Notes: generated from the sequence alone by a model not told the origin. Positions 25,278-34,331 are shown, counted from the first letter of the stretch. The stretch: 64,000 nt of DNA from Anaerovibrio sp. RM50 (GCF_000622005.1 NZ_JHWV01000007.1:1-64000), one strand, 5' to 3'. Numbers and translations: made by a program.

Positions 25278-25937
25278 TTATTTGGCCATTTCCAGTATCT
25301 TGCGCAAATCCTCAGTCATCTGATGGATTCGGTCAAATTTCAGTTTAAAGCTTACCCTGTTACAAATGAGACGGGCGGTGGCATCCATTATAAATGCAAT
25401 TTCCTCCAGATTGTTCTCCCGCAGGGTTGTGCCAGTCTCAACTATATCCACAATGCTCTCGGAAAGTCCCACTATAGGCCCCAGCTCAATGGAACCGTTC
25501 AGCTTAATGAACTCCATCTGCATACCCTTGCTGTTGAAAAACTTTTCCGCAATATGAGGGAACTTGGTGGCCACCCTGGTATGGGCATAATCTGAAAGCT
25601 TGGCCCGCTTATGATTCTTATCTACAGCCATCATCAAATGGCACTTGCCAAAGCCCAGATCCAACAGCTCATAAACGTCCTTGCCGGATTCCAGCAGCAC
25701 GTCCTTGCCAATAACCCCAATATCCGCGGCTCCGTATTCCACATAAGTTGGAACATCAGCTGTCTTACTGATTATAAAGCGAATCTTCTTTTCTTCGTTG
25801 GTAATAACCAGCTTCCGGGATTTTTCACTTAAATCCTCGGCGGTATATCCTATCTTGGCAAGAAGGTCAGCGGATAATCCAAAGAGCTTCCCCTTTGGAA
25901 GGGCTATTGTCAGGTATTCCATATTATTTGAAGTCAT
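25278..25937 (-). CDS. hisG: ATP phosphoribosyltransferase catalytic subunit, short form HisG
   Basis: 219 residues, so the short form that lacks the ACT-like domain and needs HisZ. YLTIALPKGKLF, GAADIGVIGKDVL and the phosphate loop IVDIVETGTTLREN are visible. It starts histidine synthesis from ATP and PRPP. GGAGGAAA lies before the ATG. It is the first gene of hisGDCBHAF-IE, with a promoter and palindrome upstream. Confidence 0.96.
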   Translation of the reverse strand: MTSNNMEYLTIALPKGKLFGLSADLLAKIGYTAEDLSEKSRKLVITNEEKKIRFIISKTADVPTYVEYGAADIGVIGKDVLLESGKDVYELLDLGFGKCHLMMAVDKNHKRAKLSDYAHTRVATKFPHIAEKFFNSKGMQMEFIKLNGSIELGPIVGLSESIVDIVETGTTLRENNLEEIAFIMDATARLICNRVSFKLKFDRIHQMTEDLRKILEMAK

Positions 25938-25988
25938 AAGCTTTCCTCCATTTGCCTAAAAGATTTTTATTCTTTATCTTGTTAAAGT

Positions 25989-26032
25989 ATTAACATGTTA
26001 ATTATACTAACACATTACCTAGTTACCGTCAA
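25989..26032 (-). promoter_or_regulatory. his operon promoter with operator-like palindrome
   Basis: Minus strand: TTGACG (26032-26027), 17 bases, TAGTAT (26009-26004), overlapping a TATAAT-like box. The perfect 14-bp palindrome ATTAACATGTTAAT (25989-26002) overlaps the -10 end, as a repressor site would. Confidence 0.5.
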
Positions 26033-26039
26033 TACATAT

Positions 26040-26166
26040 TATAACGCCGTTGTTCAAATTTTTCTTTTCTTTTTAGAAAAGAAAAATCTTCAAACCAGCG
26101 TTTCAACGAGGTGGTGGTAAACATGCTCTCACATGTAGAGGAATGAGACATCTTAACCTCGTTATA
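26040..26166 (-). repeat. Diverged copy of the 144-bp element
   Basis: 127 bases, same boundaries and two-domain fold as the other copies but many base changes. The domain 1 closing stem is AACGAGGT/ACCTCGTT and the domain 2 hairpin is longer (ATTTTTCTTTTCT/AGAAAAGAAAAAT). It shares TATA with the next copy. Confidence 0.75.
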
Positions 26167-26306
26167 ACGCCATTGTTCAAATTTTTCTTCTTTAGAAGAA
26201 AAATCTTCCAATTAGCGTTTCAACGAGCTGGGAGATATTCTCACCATCTGTTGTAGTTTGTTTTCCCCCACCTAAAGAGGAAGGGGACATCTTAAAGCTC
26301 GTTATA
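26163..26306 (-). repeat. 144-bp TATAACG element, copy 3
   Basis: Standard 144-bp copy directly joined to the diverged copy, sharing the bases TATA (26163-26166). Confidence 0.85.
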
Positions 26307-26395
26307 ACACTATTTATTATTATACGGCTATTTTAATCAAATAAACAGAAATGAAGAAATCCCTGCCATCCCCATTGTGAATCGGACATGATAAA

Positions 26396-26437
26396 AGGAC
26401 CACTAACTCGAACTGAGTCAGCGGTCCTTGTTTTTTT
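26396..26437. terminator. Bidirectional terminator after TSUP gene
   Basis: AAGGACC pairs with GGTCCTT and ACTC with GAGT; followed by GTTTTTTT on the plus strand and CCTTTTATC on the minus strand. Confidence 0.7.
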
Positions 26438-26463
26438 GCTTCAATATAATATTATGTCTAATT

Positions 26464-27219
26464 TTATTCCAGCATTGTCAAAATCTGCTTTCCTATTAAT
26501 ACAGCAGTGATGATAATGAACATTGGGCGGATATAGCTGACGCCCTTGGTAATGGCCATCTTGGAGCCGGCGATGGCACCGAATATCATGAAAATACCCA
26601 TTGGAATAGCATAGGTGAAGTCAACGCTGCCAAAATATGAAAAGAGAATGGCTGCCGCAATATTGCTGGCAAAATTCATGGCCTTGGCGTTTCCCGTGGC
26701 AAATATAAAATCAAAACCTATCATTATAAAAGAAAATAATATAAATGAACCGGTGCCCGGTCCGAAGAAGCCATCATAGAAGCCCAGCACGAAGGCCATA
26801 ATAAGGCATAAAATCATTTTTTTGCCAGTTATCTCCTGAGGCTTGGCGTCCTTGCCCCAGTCTTTTTTGAAGACTGTATAAAAAAAAACCAAAATAAGCA
26901 TAACAATTATCAAAGGACGCAGGAATTCTGATGAGATATGTTGAACTAATAATACGCCGGCAAATGAGCCGATGAATGACAGTGGACAAAGCTTCTTCAT
27001 TAATGAAGTGTCCATTTTCCCGGCCTTCACAAAGGTGAGGAAGCTAAAAACAGCTCCCATGGAGGCAGCCACCTTGTTGGTACCAAGCACCGTAACCGGC
27101 GGGAGTCCTGTCCACATCAGGGCCGGAATGGTAATAAGTCCGCCTCCGCCAACTGCGGCATCAATAAATGCTCCCAAGAAGCCGAAAAGGGCCAGAAAGC
27201 CCATAATTTCAAAATCCAT
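26464..27219 (-). CDS. TSUP family (TauE/SafE) membrane exporter
   Basis: 251 residues, eight or nine hydrophobic segments in two related halves. GFLGAFIDAAVGGGGLITIPAL and VLGTNKVAASMGA in the first half and FYDGFFGPGTGSFILFSF in the second are the TauE/SafE signatures. It probably exports sulfite, sulfoacetate or related organic anions; the substrate is unknown. The ATG at 27219 has AAAGGAG 9 bases upstream; the longer reading is less likely. Divergent from the dicarboxylate symporter. Confidence 0.9.
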   Translation of the reverse strand: MDFEIMGFLALFGFLGAFIDAAVGGGGLITIPALMWTGLPPVTVLGTNKVAASMGAVFSFLTFVKAGKMDTSLMKKLCPLSFIGSFAGVLLVQHISSEFLRPLIIVMLILVFFYTVFKKDWGKDAKPQEITGKKMILCLIMAFVLGFYDGFFGPGTGSFILFSFIMIGFDFIFATGNAKAMNFASNIAAAILFSYFGSVDFTYAIPMGIFMIFGAIAGSKMAITKGVSYIRPMFIIITAVLIGKQILTMLE

Positions 27220-27345
27220 AGACAAAACTCCTTTCCTGATGTAACCATTATACAATATAACTGTAAATAAATTCAATTTATATATAATTAAGTATAGTAA
27301 ACATAACTAATATTTATGCTTCGATATAAAAATGACATAATTTAG

Positions 27346-27375
27346 TTGAAACAGATAATATTGTTATGTTATACT
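27346..27375 (+). promoter_or_regulatory. Promoter of the dicarboxylate symporter
   Basis: TTGAAA (27346-27351), 18-base spacer, TATACT (27370-27375), about 42 bases before the ATG. Confidence 0.55.
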
Positions 27376-27416
27376 ACAAATAGGTTAATATAATCTAAGA
27401 AGGAGGGGTATTTCAA

Positions 27417-28616
27417 ATGAACTTATCTGTAAAAATCTTCATTTCACTGGTTCTCTCCGTAATCGTCGGTCTGATTGCCGGTGAAGCTGGTCTGCCGTTC
27501 ATTAAATGGTGGATCGCACCAGTTGGTACCATGTTCATCAATCTGATCAAGATGATGATCGTACCGGTTGTATTCTTCTCCCTGGTTGTAGGTATTACCA
27601 GCTTGGGTGATACCAAGAAGCTGGGCCGTATCGGTTTCAAGACGGTAGCTATTTACCTCTTTACCACGGCCATCGCTATCACCATTGGTTTCGTGGTAGC
27701 TGGAATTATCGGACCTGGTGTTGGTGCTGACTTCGTTGCTGGTGCTCAGCCAAAGGTTAAGGAAGCTCCTTACATTATGCAGGTTCTCCTTGACATGATT
27801 CCTTCCAACCCTATCGATTCCATGGCTAAGGCCGCTATTCTGCCTACTATCGTATTTGCACTGTTCATTGGTGTAGGTATCGTAAAAGTTGGCGGTGAGA
27901 GGGCGGATCTTCTCATCAGATTCTTTGATGCCGGTGCTGAGGTTTGCTACAAGGTTATCGCCATTGTAATGGATCTCGCTCCTATCGGCGTATTCTGCTT
28001 ACTGCTTCCTGTAGTTGCTGCAAATGGTCCTAAGGTACTGCTTCCACTGCTTACCGTTATCGCCTGCGTAGCTGTAGGTTGTACCATTCACGCCGTTGGT
28101 GTATATTCCACCATGGCAAGAATCTTCGGCAAGCACAGCCCTGTTGACTTTTTCAAGGGCATGTCCGAGCAGATGATGATCGCATTCACCACTTGTTCCT
28201 CCGCAGCTGCACTGCCAGTTAACATGAAGAACTGCCAGGAGAAGCTGGGTGTAAAGCGCGAAATTGCGTCCTTCGTTCTTCCTTTGGGTGCCACCCTGAA
28301 CATGGATGGTACCGCACTCTACATGGGTGTTTGTACTCTGTTTGTTGCCAACGTTTATGGTGTTCCACTTGGCTTTGAGCAGATGATGATGGTTGTATTA
28401 ACTGGTACTCTTGCTTCCATCGGTACTGCAGGTGTTCCTGGTGCCGGTCTTATCATGCTGGCAATGGTTCTCCAGTCTGTAGGTCTTCCTCTTGAGGGTC
28501 TTGCTCTGGTAGCAGGTATTGACCGTGTACTGGATATGTTCCGTACCTGTGTTAACATCACCGGTGATGGTGCTGTTGCAGTAGTTGTTAATGCAAGCGA
28601 AGAAGGCAACAACTAA
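27417..28616 (+). CDS. Dicarboxylate/amino acid:cation symporter (DAACS family)
   Basis: 399 residues. N-terminal helices with FINLIKMMIVPVVFFSLV, a serine-rich loop TTCSSAAALPVNMKNCQ, the signature ATLNMDGTALYMG and the C-terminal RTCVNITGDGAVAVVV define the GltP/DctA-like family. It imports glutamate, aspartate or C4-dicarboxylates with protons or sodium. GGAGGGG lies 8 bases before the ATG. Codon use is strongly biased (many GTA, GTT, GGT), suggesting high expression. Confidence 0.92.
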   Translation: MNLSVKIFISLVLSVIVGLIAGEAGLPFIKWWIAPVGTMFINLIKMMIVPVVFFSLVVGITSLGDTKKLGRIGFKTVAIYLFTTAIAITIGFVVAGIIGPGVGADFVAGAQPKVKEAPYIMQVLLDMIPSNPIDSMAKAAILPTIVFALFIGVGIVKVGGERADLLIRFFDAGAEVCYKVIAIVMDLAPIGVFCLLLPVVAANGPKVLLPLLTVIACVAVGCTIHAVGVYSTMARIFGKHSPVDFFKGMSEQMMIAFTTCSSAAALPVNMKNCQEKLGVKREIASFVLPLGATLNMDGTALYMGVCTLFVANVYGVPLGFEQMMMVVLTGTLASIGTAGVPGAGLIMLAMVLQSVGLPLEGLALVAGIDRVLDMFRTCVNITGDGAVAVVVNASEEGNN

Positions 28617-28634
28617 TACCTTTACAAAAACTTC

Positions 28635-28664
28635 AAGCCCTCTGCCTCGGCAGGGGGCTTATCT
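28635..28664 (+). terminator. Intrinsic terminator after symporter
   Basis: AAGCCCTCTGCC pairs with GGCAGGGGGCTT around TC, followed by ATCTTAT. Weak T run. Confidence 0.55.
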
Positions 28665-28677
28665 TATGAGTAAAAAA

Positions 28678-28722
28678 TAGACTGTGATAAAATCATTCAA
28701 CTTTATCACAGTCTATTTTTAT
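28678..28722. terminator. Bidirectional terminator between convergent genes
   Basis: ACTGTGATAAA pairs with TTTATCACAGT, followed by CTATTTTTATT; the minus strand reads AGTCTATTTTTTAC. It overlaps the stop region of the GIY-YIG gene. Confidence 0.75.
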
Positions 28723-28973
28723 TTAATCTTATTTTCTTCAATGAGCTTTAGTTTTTCATCACGGCTCAATTGTTTTATGTGCCATTCCCGGCTCATGGCT
28801 GTTTCCTTATCCTCACATTCTTCGAGATAAACCAGCTTTACGGGGAGACGGCCTCTGGTATACTTGCTGGCCTTGCCGCTGTTATGGGTGGCAAGACGCT
28901 TTTCCATATCCGTGGTATACCCTGTATAAAGGGTGCCGTCGGCACATTCCAGTATGTAAGCAAATGCCTTCAT
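28719..28973 (-). CDS. GIY-YIG domain protein (UPF0213/YhbQ type)
   Basis: 84 residues. [27 protein letters not shown] carries the modified GIY-YIG signature, with the following arginine, and a conserved [15 protein letters not shown] and EWHIKQLSR. This is a small stand-alone nuclease-like protein of the UPF0213 family, possibly in DNA repair; function unproven. It is the last gene of a five-gene minus-strand operon and follows the cyclophilin by 25 bases. Confidence 0.88.
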   Translation of the reverse strand: MKAFAYILECADGTLYTGYTTDMEKRLATHNSGKASKYTRGRLPVKLVYLEECEDKETAMSREWHIKQLSRDEKLKLIEENKIK

Positions 28974-28998
28974 TTAACTTACCTTCATATTCAATGTA

Positions 28999-29565
28999 TT
29001 ACTCAGCAGCCTTAATCTTAATGCTGTTGATAACCACCTCATGAACCGGGCGATCCTGGACACCAGTCTTGGTGTGACCGATTTCACGAACCACATCCAT
29101 GCCCTTTACCACCTTGCCGAATACTGCGTGATGGCCATCAAGCCAAGGAGTTGCAGCAAGAGTAATGAAGAACTGGGAGCCGCCGGTGTTAGGGCCTGCA
29201 TTAGCCATGGACAAAATGCCCTCGCTGTCGTGGCGGAGATCCTTGTGGAACTCATCCTTAATAGTATAACCAGGACCACCCATGCCAGTACCGGTTGGGT
29301 CACCGCCCTGAATCATGAAGCCGTCAATAATGCGATGGAAGATAACCCCATCATAGAAGCCCTCTTCACTGAGCTTAATAAAATTGCCGGTAGTAACAGG
29401 AGCCTTGTCCTCAAAAAGCTCGATTTCAAAGGTTCCCTTGTTGGTATCAAATACCGCAATACGATTTGCCATTTTTCCATTCTCTCCTTTTGTCTTGTCT
29501 GAAGCCATACAGCCTGTGGTCATAACCAGCAGCAGCATCATGGCCAGAGCCAAAATCTTCTTCAT
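28999..29565 (-). CDS. Peptidyl-prolyl cis-trans isomerase lipoprotein (cyclophilin)
   Basis: 188 residues. Signal peptide with lipobox TTGC (Cys19), so a membrane-anchored extracytoplasmic lipoprotein. The cyclophilin domain (about 34-185) has [41 protein letters not shown] and [11 protein letters not shown], including the catalytic Arg of FHRII and QFF. It accelerates proline isomerisation during folding of exported proteins. Between dacF-like and GIY-YIG genes. Confidence 0.93.
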   Translation of the reverse strand: MKKILALAMMLLLVMTTGCMASDKTKGENGKMANRIAVFDTNKGTFEIELFEDKAPVTTGNFIKLSEEGFYDGVIFHRIIDGFMIQGGDPTGTGMGGPGYTIKDEFHKDLRHDSEGILSMANAGPNTGGSQFFITLAATPWLDGHHAVFGKVVKGMDVVREIGHTKTGVQDRPVHEVVINSIKIKAAE

Positions 29566-29586
29566 AATATATGTACCTCCTTGTAT

Positions 29587-30513
29587 TTAACGGCTTGCCA
29601 AAGCTTTGAAGCCGTAATCAAGCAGCATAGCACCTTCTGTAAATCTGGTATCCGTGTCCTTGGAATGAAGGAGCACCACCAGCACCTCTTCCCCGCCACG
29701 CTGGGCAGCCGCCATAAGGCATCCCCCGGCAGCATCTGTATATCCGGTCTTTCCGCCAATACACCCCTGATAATCAGTAAGAAGCTCATTGGTATTTTCA
29801 CAATGAAGGGTTTCCCCCTGAGGATTTATACTGAAAAAAGTTTTTTCTGGAATAGCTATTATTTTTCTGAACTTTGGATTTTCCATAGCATAATGAGAAA
29901 TAACAGCCAAATCCTTTGCTGTTGAATAATGCAAATTGGAAGTGAGACCATTGGCATTCTCAAAATGCGTTCTCTTTGCCCCCAATTCCTTGGCCTTGGC
30001 ATTCATCATCTGCCAAAACTGCCATGCACTGCCATTGCCCACAGCTTCAGCCAATGCAGAGGCTGCCACATTGTCTGAAATCAGCATCATCTGGGTCAGC
30101 ATGTCATACTGACGCATGGACTGACCAGTATAGCAATAGGAATATGGCTTCTGCCCCGCCCAAGGGCTGACAGTAATAATGCGGTCATCCCTGTCATCCT
30201 CCAGCACCAAAATAGCTGTCATGATTTTGGTAAGGCTGGCAGGATGCTCGCTTTTATCGCCATTTTTCTCATAAAGGATATCCCCGGTCTTATTGTCCAT
30301 TACCACCACAGCATCTGCAGTGACCTGGGGAGCTGCCGGCATCACCTTCTGAGTTTTTTCAGTTTTTTTATCCTTGCCCTGAACAGCCCTTGAATAATCA
30401 CTATGCACCACTGTCTTTGCCACCGCCATGGAAGCCATAACGGAAATCACCGACATGGACACCAATAGGGTAACTGCCAAGACAATTGTTTTTATATTCT
30501 TCTTAAAAATCAA
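29587..30513 (-). CDS. D-alanyl-D-alanine carboxypeptidase (peptidase S11, DacF-like)
   Basis: 308 residues. An N-terminal hydrophobic segment (about 8-30) exports it. The three penicillin-binding motifs are SLTK (93-96), SDN (146-148) and KTG (255-257). It trims the terminal D-alanine of peptidoglycan stem peptides. It lacks most of the C-terminal domain of longer DacF/DacA proteins. The start is a TTG (30513-30511) with AGGTGAG 5 bases upstream; no ATG fits this position. It overlaps nothing and is 26 bases from the upstream gene. Confidence 0.9.
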   Translation of the reverse strand: MIFKKNIKTIVLAVTLLVSMSVISVMASMAVAKTVVHSDYSRAVQGKDKKTEKTQKVMPAAPQVTADAVVVMDNKTGDILYEKNGDKSEHPASLTKIMTAILVLEDDRDDRIITVSPWAGQKPYSYCYTGQSMRQYDMLTQMMLISDNVAASALAEAVGNGSAWQFWQMMNAKAKELGAKRTHFENANGLTSNLHYSTAKDLAVISHYAMENPKFRKIIAIPEKTFFSINPQGETLHCENTNELLTDYQGCIGGKTGYTDAAGGCLMAAAQRGGEEVLVVLLHSKDTDTRFTEGAMLLDYGFKALASR

Positions 30514-30539
30514 TATAACTCACCTGATTTTTTATTCTC

Positions 30540-31109
30540 TTAATCCGTTGGCAAGCCGCCATAATTAAACCTTTTGGAAGGCTTCTGCTCTTCCTCAGCA
30601 GCAGTAATAATAATTCCCGGATCATCTAAATCCAGGCTGGTATAGGTCCAGCTTAAAAGATAAAGCTGCTCCGGTTCCATGGATATAAGCAGCTTTTCCT
30701 TGGAAGCCGCGGGATTGTAATAAATATAATATACATTGCCGTCCAGATGCTTGTGCTCTGACTTTCCAAAGGCCTTGGTAAGGCCGGCTCTGGTGGCACC
30801 ATAGGTTACCCCGTGGGGTCCCACATAGTGCTTGCTCTTGCAGAACATCTCCACTACTTTTTTGTCCTTGGCATCAAGGTATATTTTCTGATCAGCGGAA
30901 TATGTATAGCGAATAACCTGGACACCACGGAGATACATATCAGTATCAAAATCCGGCTCCCCAAGCTTCTCCACCATGGTTTCATAGCTGTCTCCCAGTC
31001 TCAGACCCTTAAAGGAAAAATCCTCGTCGGTGGCCGCAAAAGTCACAGTGGAAAATATCATTAACAGCAGAAACAGCACCAGTCCTGCTCTGAATTTCAT
31101 TGCTTTCAT
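30540..31109 (-). CDS. Exported hypothetical protein
   Basis: 189 residues with a signal peptide (about 1-25, ending TFAATDE). Residues 30-60 (KGLRLGDSYETMVEKLGEPD) look like one half of a SmpA/OmlA or BLIP-like fold, and GVTYGATRAGLTKAFGKSEH is a second similar half, so it is probably a two-repeat extracytoplasmic protein. Function unknown. It lies between the zinc-ribbon protein and the carboxypeptidase in the same operon, which suggests an envelope role. Confidence 0.65.
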   Translation of the reverse strand: MKAMKFRAGLVLFLLLMIFSTVTFAATDEDFSFKGLRLGDSYETMVEKLGEPDFDTDMYLRGVQVIRYTYSADQKIYLDAKDKKVVEMFCKSKHYVGPHGVTYGATRAGLTKAFGKSEHKHLDGNVYYIYYNPAASKEKLLISMEPEQLYLLSWTYTSLDLDDPGIIITAAEEEQKPSKRFNYGGLPTD

Positions 31110-31123
31110 AATTAAATAACACC

Positions 31124-32041
31124 TTACTTTTTAAGGGATGTTCCCTTGTCCACCACCATGTCTATCCATTCCTCATGGAATCCTGCATCCATCAGCACTT
31201 CCTCAAGGGAGGTAAGGCGATGCTGGGTAAGGAACATGGAAACACGATCCTTTTCAATGGACTTCTCCATATAGAACTCCTGACCCTCAGAAGCTTCATC
31301 CGGGAAGGCCACAGTATATTCGTGATATTCCTCATCAGACATGGAATCAGGCAAGCTGCAGGAATGGGCCACATTTGCCTTCCAGGCAGGAGTCTGCTTT
31401 TCCAGCAGCTTCTTTGCTTCATATATAATAGGCTGAATGGTATCACGATACTCCTGAAGGGCATCCTCCACCGCCTTGGTGTCCTGTAAAATCACGGCAC
31501 AAATAAGGTCACGGAGGCTTTCACGGGTAGAAAGGTCAAACTGCATAAGATAGGAAGACTCAGTTATGCCATCAAGCCATTTCTGCAGACTGTCTGTCAT
31601 ATACTTCTTGGCCTTTGCCGCCATCAGCTCATCCTGCATGTGCAGCTCATGGCACAGATTGTAGATATGCTGGCCCTCCTCCTGGGAAGTCATAATATCC
31701 TTTCTGGCACACTCGTTGCAGATACCCACTATATGATAGGTGAAGGGCTGCTCCATCAGCTCCCAGTTGGCAGGGAAATCCAATCCCAGCTCCTCATATA
31801 CCTTTTTCTGGGCAGCAATACGGCTCTTAGAAAAATATGTAATGCCGTCATTGTCGTTGCGGTACTTAACAGTAAACTCGCCCTTGCACTTTGGGCAGTG
31901 GTACATCTTGTCCACCAGCTTAACCCCTACATACATGGCATCATTTGGCTTATAAAAGCCGTAAGGCATTGCATCTATAAAAGCGTAGTTATATACGCTC
32001 ATGAGATTATCGGTAATTCTTGTCATATCAATTTCTGGCAT
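31124..32041 (-). CDS. Hypothetical protein with cysteine pairs, DUF2225-like
   Basis: 305 residues, no signal peptide. One CPKC pair (about 48-51) and a CNEC pair (about 111-114) would form a zinc site. The centre (HIYNLCHELHMQDELMAAKAKKYM) and the tail are helical and rich in acidic residues. The layout recalls DUF2225 proteins, but I cannot confirm that. It is the first gene of the operon ending in the GIY-YIG gene, with gaps of 14 to 26 bases throughout. Confidence 0.55.
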   Translation of the reverse strand: MPEIDMTRITDNLMSVYNYAFIDAMPYGFYKPNDAMYVGVKLVDKMYHCPKCKGEFTVKYRNDNDGITYFSKSRIAAQKKVYEELGLDFPANWELMEQPFTYHIVGICNECARKDIMTSQEEGQHIYNLCHELHMQDELMAAKAKKYMTDSLQKWLDGITESSYLMQFDLSTRESLRDLICAVILQDTKAVEDALQEYRDTIQPIIYEAKKLLEKQTPAWKANVAHSCSLPDSMSDEEYHEYTVAFPDEASEGQEFYMEKSIEKDRVSMFLTQHRLTSLEEVLMDAGFHEEWIDMVVDKGTSLKK

Positions 32042-32244
32042 TGTCTTTCTTGCACCTCATTTAAAATATACTCAAATATTATACCCCAACTGCCGGATTT
32101 TTGCCACCGTCAAAATTTGATGGCATCTTAAGGCACTTAATAGCACTTCTAATGTCCTATTTTTCCTGCTTTAAGGATATTTTAATGTGGTCTATGATAT
32201 AATAAATAAGGTAAATAATTTAAGTTTTATAAGGGGCGATTGCA

Positions 32245-33330
32245 ATGTTAAATTTTAAGAAGAAACTTTCCAAAATAATTGCCAGCGCCATGCTGGTAAC
32301 CATGCCTGTATTTGCCGCATTACCATCCCAGGCTGATGCCAACTGGCTTGAAGCAGCTATAAATGTGGGCATTGCGGGATACCAGATGTCAGAGTACAAC
32401 AAGCAGATTGACAAGATTAATACCACCGAGGAAGGCAGACAGCAGCTTTATGCCCAGATGAAGGAAAAACAGGGTGTGGAGAATGACCCTGCCCTGAATC
32501 AGCGTCTGGATGGGATTATGTCCAACCTCTCCAATGCTGTGGCCGTAACAGAGCCTTCCATTAATGAGAAGCCTTTCCTTTATTTTATTAACCCACAGAA
32601 AGATTTTAATGCCGCCTGTTCCCTGGGCCATGTAATGACAGTAAATGCGGGCATTTTTGATTTACTGCGCACTGATGACGAGGTGGCTGTTGTACTGGGC
32701 CATGAAATGTCCCATGGTATGCGTGACCATGTGGTTAAGGGCTTCAAGAAGTCTGTGCCGGTTACCCTTATTGCCACTGCCATTGCCTCCAACACCAATG
32801 GCGTAGGTATAGCCGTAACCAATATCGTTGCCAACTATACCGAAAAGGTGCACATTACCAAGCCAATGGAATGGGAAGCAGATAATATAGCCTTCCAGTA
32901 CATGGCAGATTCAAACTATAATTTGGGAGCCTGCGCAGCTGTATGGCAGCGTGTTATTGAAAAATCCGGCAGTGACAAAATGACCGGCGATATTTTCTCC
33001 GTTTCCGATCATCCATCCCACAGCGAACGCCTTGACAACTACGTGAAGAAACTTAAGGAATACAGCGGAAATAAGGTTGACGTGAAGGGCAATGCAGTGT
33101 ATGTAAACGACAAGGAATTTATCGTTCCAGCTGCCACCGATGAAATGTCTGAAAAGGTACGTGCCTTCTACGTGGCCGGCAATCTTGCCAGAGCCTTCCA
33201 CGACAACGGCGGTGTTGATGCCATTGCCTACGATGGCACTGTATACATGGGCAACCAGGGCATTATAACCTCCCTGAACACCGACGCCTCCGCCGAAGAA
33301 ATTGCAAATAAGCTTAACAGCATAAAGTAA
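32245..33330 (+). CDS. M48-family metalloprotease, exported
   Basis: 361 residues. Signal peptide (about 6-30, ending PSQADA). The metal motif is HEMSH at 153-157 with Glu211 in EWEADNIAFQYM, so the zinc site is complete. The C-terminal part (about 285-360) is an added region of unknown fold. As a soluble periplasmic/exported protease it is probably involved in protein quality control, as in BepA/YcaL-type enzymes. AAGGGGCG precedes the ATG. Confidence 0.9.
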   Translation: MLNFKKKLSKIIASAMLVTMPVFAALPSQADANWLEAAINVGIAGYQMSEYNKQIDKINTTEEGRQQLYAQMKEKQGVENDPALNQRLDGIMSNLSNAVAVTEPSINEKPFLYFINPQKDFNAACSLGHVMTVNAGIFDLLRTDDEVAVVLGHEMSHGMRDHVVKGFKKSVPVTLIATAIASNTNGVGIAVTNIVANYTEKVHITKPMEWEADNIAFQYMADSNYNLGACAAVWQRVIEKSGSDKMTGDIFSVSDHPSHSERLDNYVKKLKEYSGNKVDVKGNAVYVNDKEFIVPAATDEMSEKVRAFYVAGNLARAFHDNGGVDAIAYDGTVYMGNQGIITSLNTDASAEEIANKLNSIK

Positions 33331-33361
33331 GTTTATTAATATCTTTAATTAGCGAAACTTA

Positions 33362-33403
33362 AAAGGACTGTATTGGAGCATTTCCAACACAGTCCTTTTT
33401 CAC
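33362..33403 (+). terminator. Intrinsic terminator after the protease gene
   Basis: AAAGGACTGT pairs with ACAGTCCTTT, with an inner TTGGA/TCCAA stem, and TTTTT follows. Also separates it from the convergent hicB. Confidence 0.8.
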
Positions 33404-33424
33404 ATATTAAGAAGTATTAAATAA

Positions 33425-33853
33425 TTATTGAGCTATATCCAATTCCTGCAAAAGTGCTTTTTTCATAACCTTGGAGAAATTGATATTTTGAGCCATGGCA
33501 CGATTGTTTAACCATTGTGGAATGGAAACAGTCCGCTTCACCGCTTTGTTGAAATGCTTTTCAGCATAGGCCTCCACATCAACTGACACCATATTTACAA
33601 AACGAACAGCCTGTCTTTCCTCCTCTGTATCATCCTCACAATATGGGTCCACTTGGTCAAAGGGTGTAGGGTCAGGAATACTGTTTCCGTCTATTTTTTC
33701 AGAAAATAGATACCCGGCCAGACAATCCACAGCCATTTCCATTGCTTCCTGCATATCATCACCGCAGGTTGCAAGATGATTAAGGTCAGGAAAGACAACT
33801 GAATATCCTCCTGATGGATCTACATAAAAAATTGCAGGATAAACGCTAAGCAT
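33425..33853 (-). CDS. hicB: HicB-family antitoxin
   Basis: 142 residues. The N-terminal HicB fold is seen in YPAIFYVDPSGGYSVVFPDL and HLATCGDDMQEAMEMAVDCL, and the C-terminal part (RTVSIPQWLNNRAMAQNINFSKVMKKAL) is a ribbon-helix-helix DNA-binding domain. It neutralises HicA and probably represses the pair. It follows hicA by 15 bases. Confidence 0.92.
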   Translation of the reverse strand: MLSVYPAIFYVDPSGGYSVVFPDLNHLATCGDDMQEAMEMAVDCLAGYLFSEKIDGNSIPDPTPFDQVDPYCEDDTEEERQAVRFVNMVSVDVEAYAEKHFNKAVKRTVSIPQWLNNRAMAQNINFSKVMKKALLQELDIAQ

Positions 33854-33868
33854 AAGCTATCATTCCTT

Positions 33869-34057
33869 TCATACCAGACCAGCCTGTTTCAAAATAGACT
33901 TTATTAACTTGATTTTTAAATCTTTAGGCTTTTTATGAAATGGAATAGTAACCTTACCATGCTTCATTGGGTGCTTATAATGATGGTGTGATCCTTCAAT
34001 CTTAACAAGATACCAGCCATCTTCCTGGATTATCTTTTCCATTTCCTTCGCCGTCAT
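33869..34057 (-). CDS. hicA: HicA-family mRNA interferase toxin
   Basis: 62 residues. MTAKEMEKIIQEDGWYL and GSHHHYKHPMKHGKVTIPFH with the catalytic histidine at about 24 are typical of HicA, which cleaves mRNA when released from HicB. The ATG at 34057 has AAAGGA 9 bases upstream; a longer reading from 34105 is unlikely. First gene of the toxin-antitoxin pair. Confidence 0.92.
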   Translation of the reverse strand: MTAKEMEKIIQEDGWYLVKIEGSHHHYKHPMKHGKVTIPFHKKPKDLKIKLIKSILKQAGLV

Positions 34058-34187
34058 ATTCTGCTTCCTTTCTATAATTATATTACCATCAGAATTAAAT
34101 ATCAATTACATACATACCAAAAAATTACATACTTTATAATTACATACTTTAAAATAGCGTAATTTGACATTTCATATAGCTAATCAT

Positions 34188-34331
34188 TATAACACCATTG
34201 TTCAAATTTTTCTTCTTTAGAAGAAAAATCTTCCAATTAGCGTTTCAACGAGCTGGGAGATATTCTCACCAGCTGTTGTAGTTTGTTTTCCCCCACCTAA
34301 ATAGGAAGGGGACATCTTAAAGCTCGTTATA
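34188..34331 (-). repeat. 144-bp TATAACG element, copy 4
   Basis: Standard copy with one end changed (TATAACAC) and an AAATAGG instead of AAAGAGG in the domain 1 hairpin loop side. Lies between hicA and the tRNA pair. Confidence 0.85.

Noticed and set aside
26029-26211. Open frame of 60 residues rich in Glu and Lys within the tandem 144-bp elements
   Set aside because: It runs across two element copies and follows the hairpin arms; no ribosome site and no homology seen.
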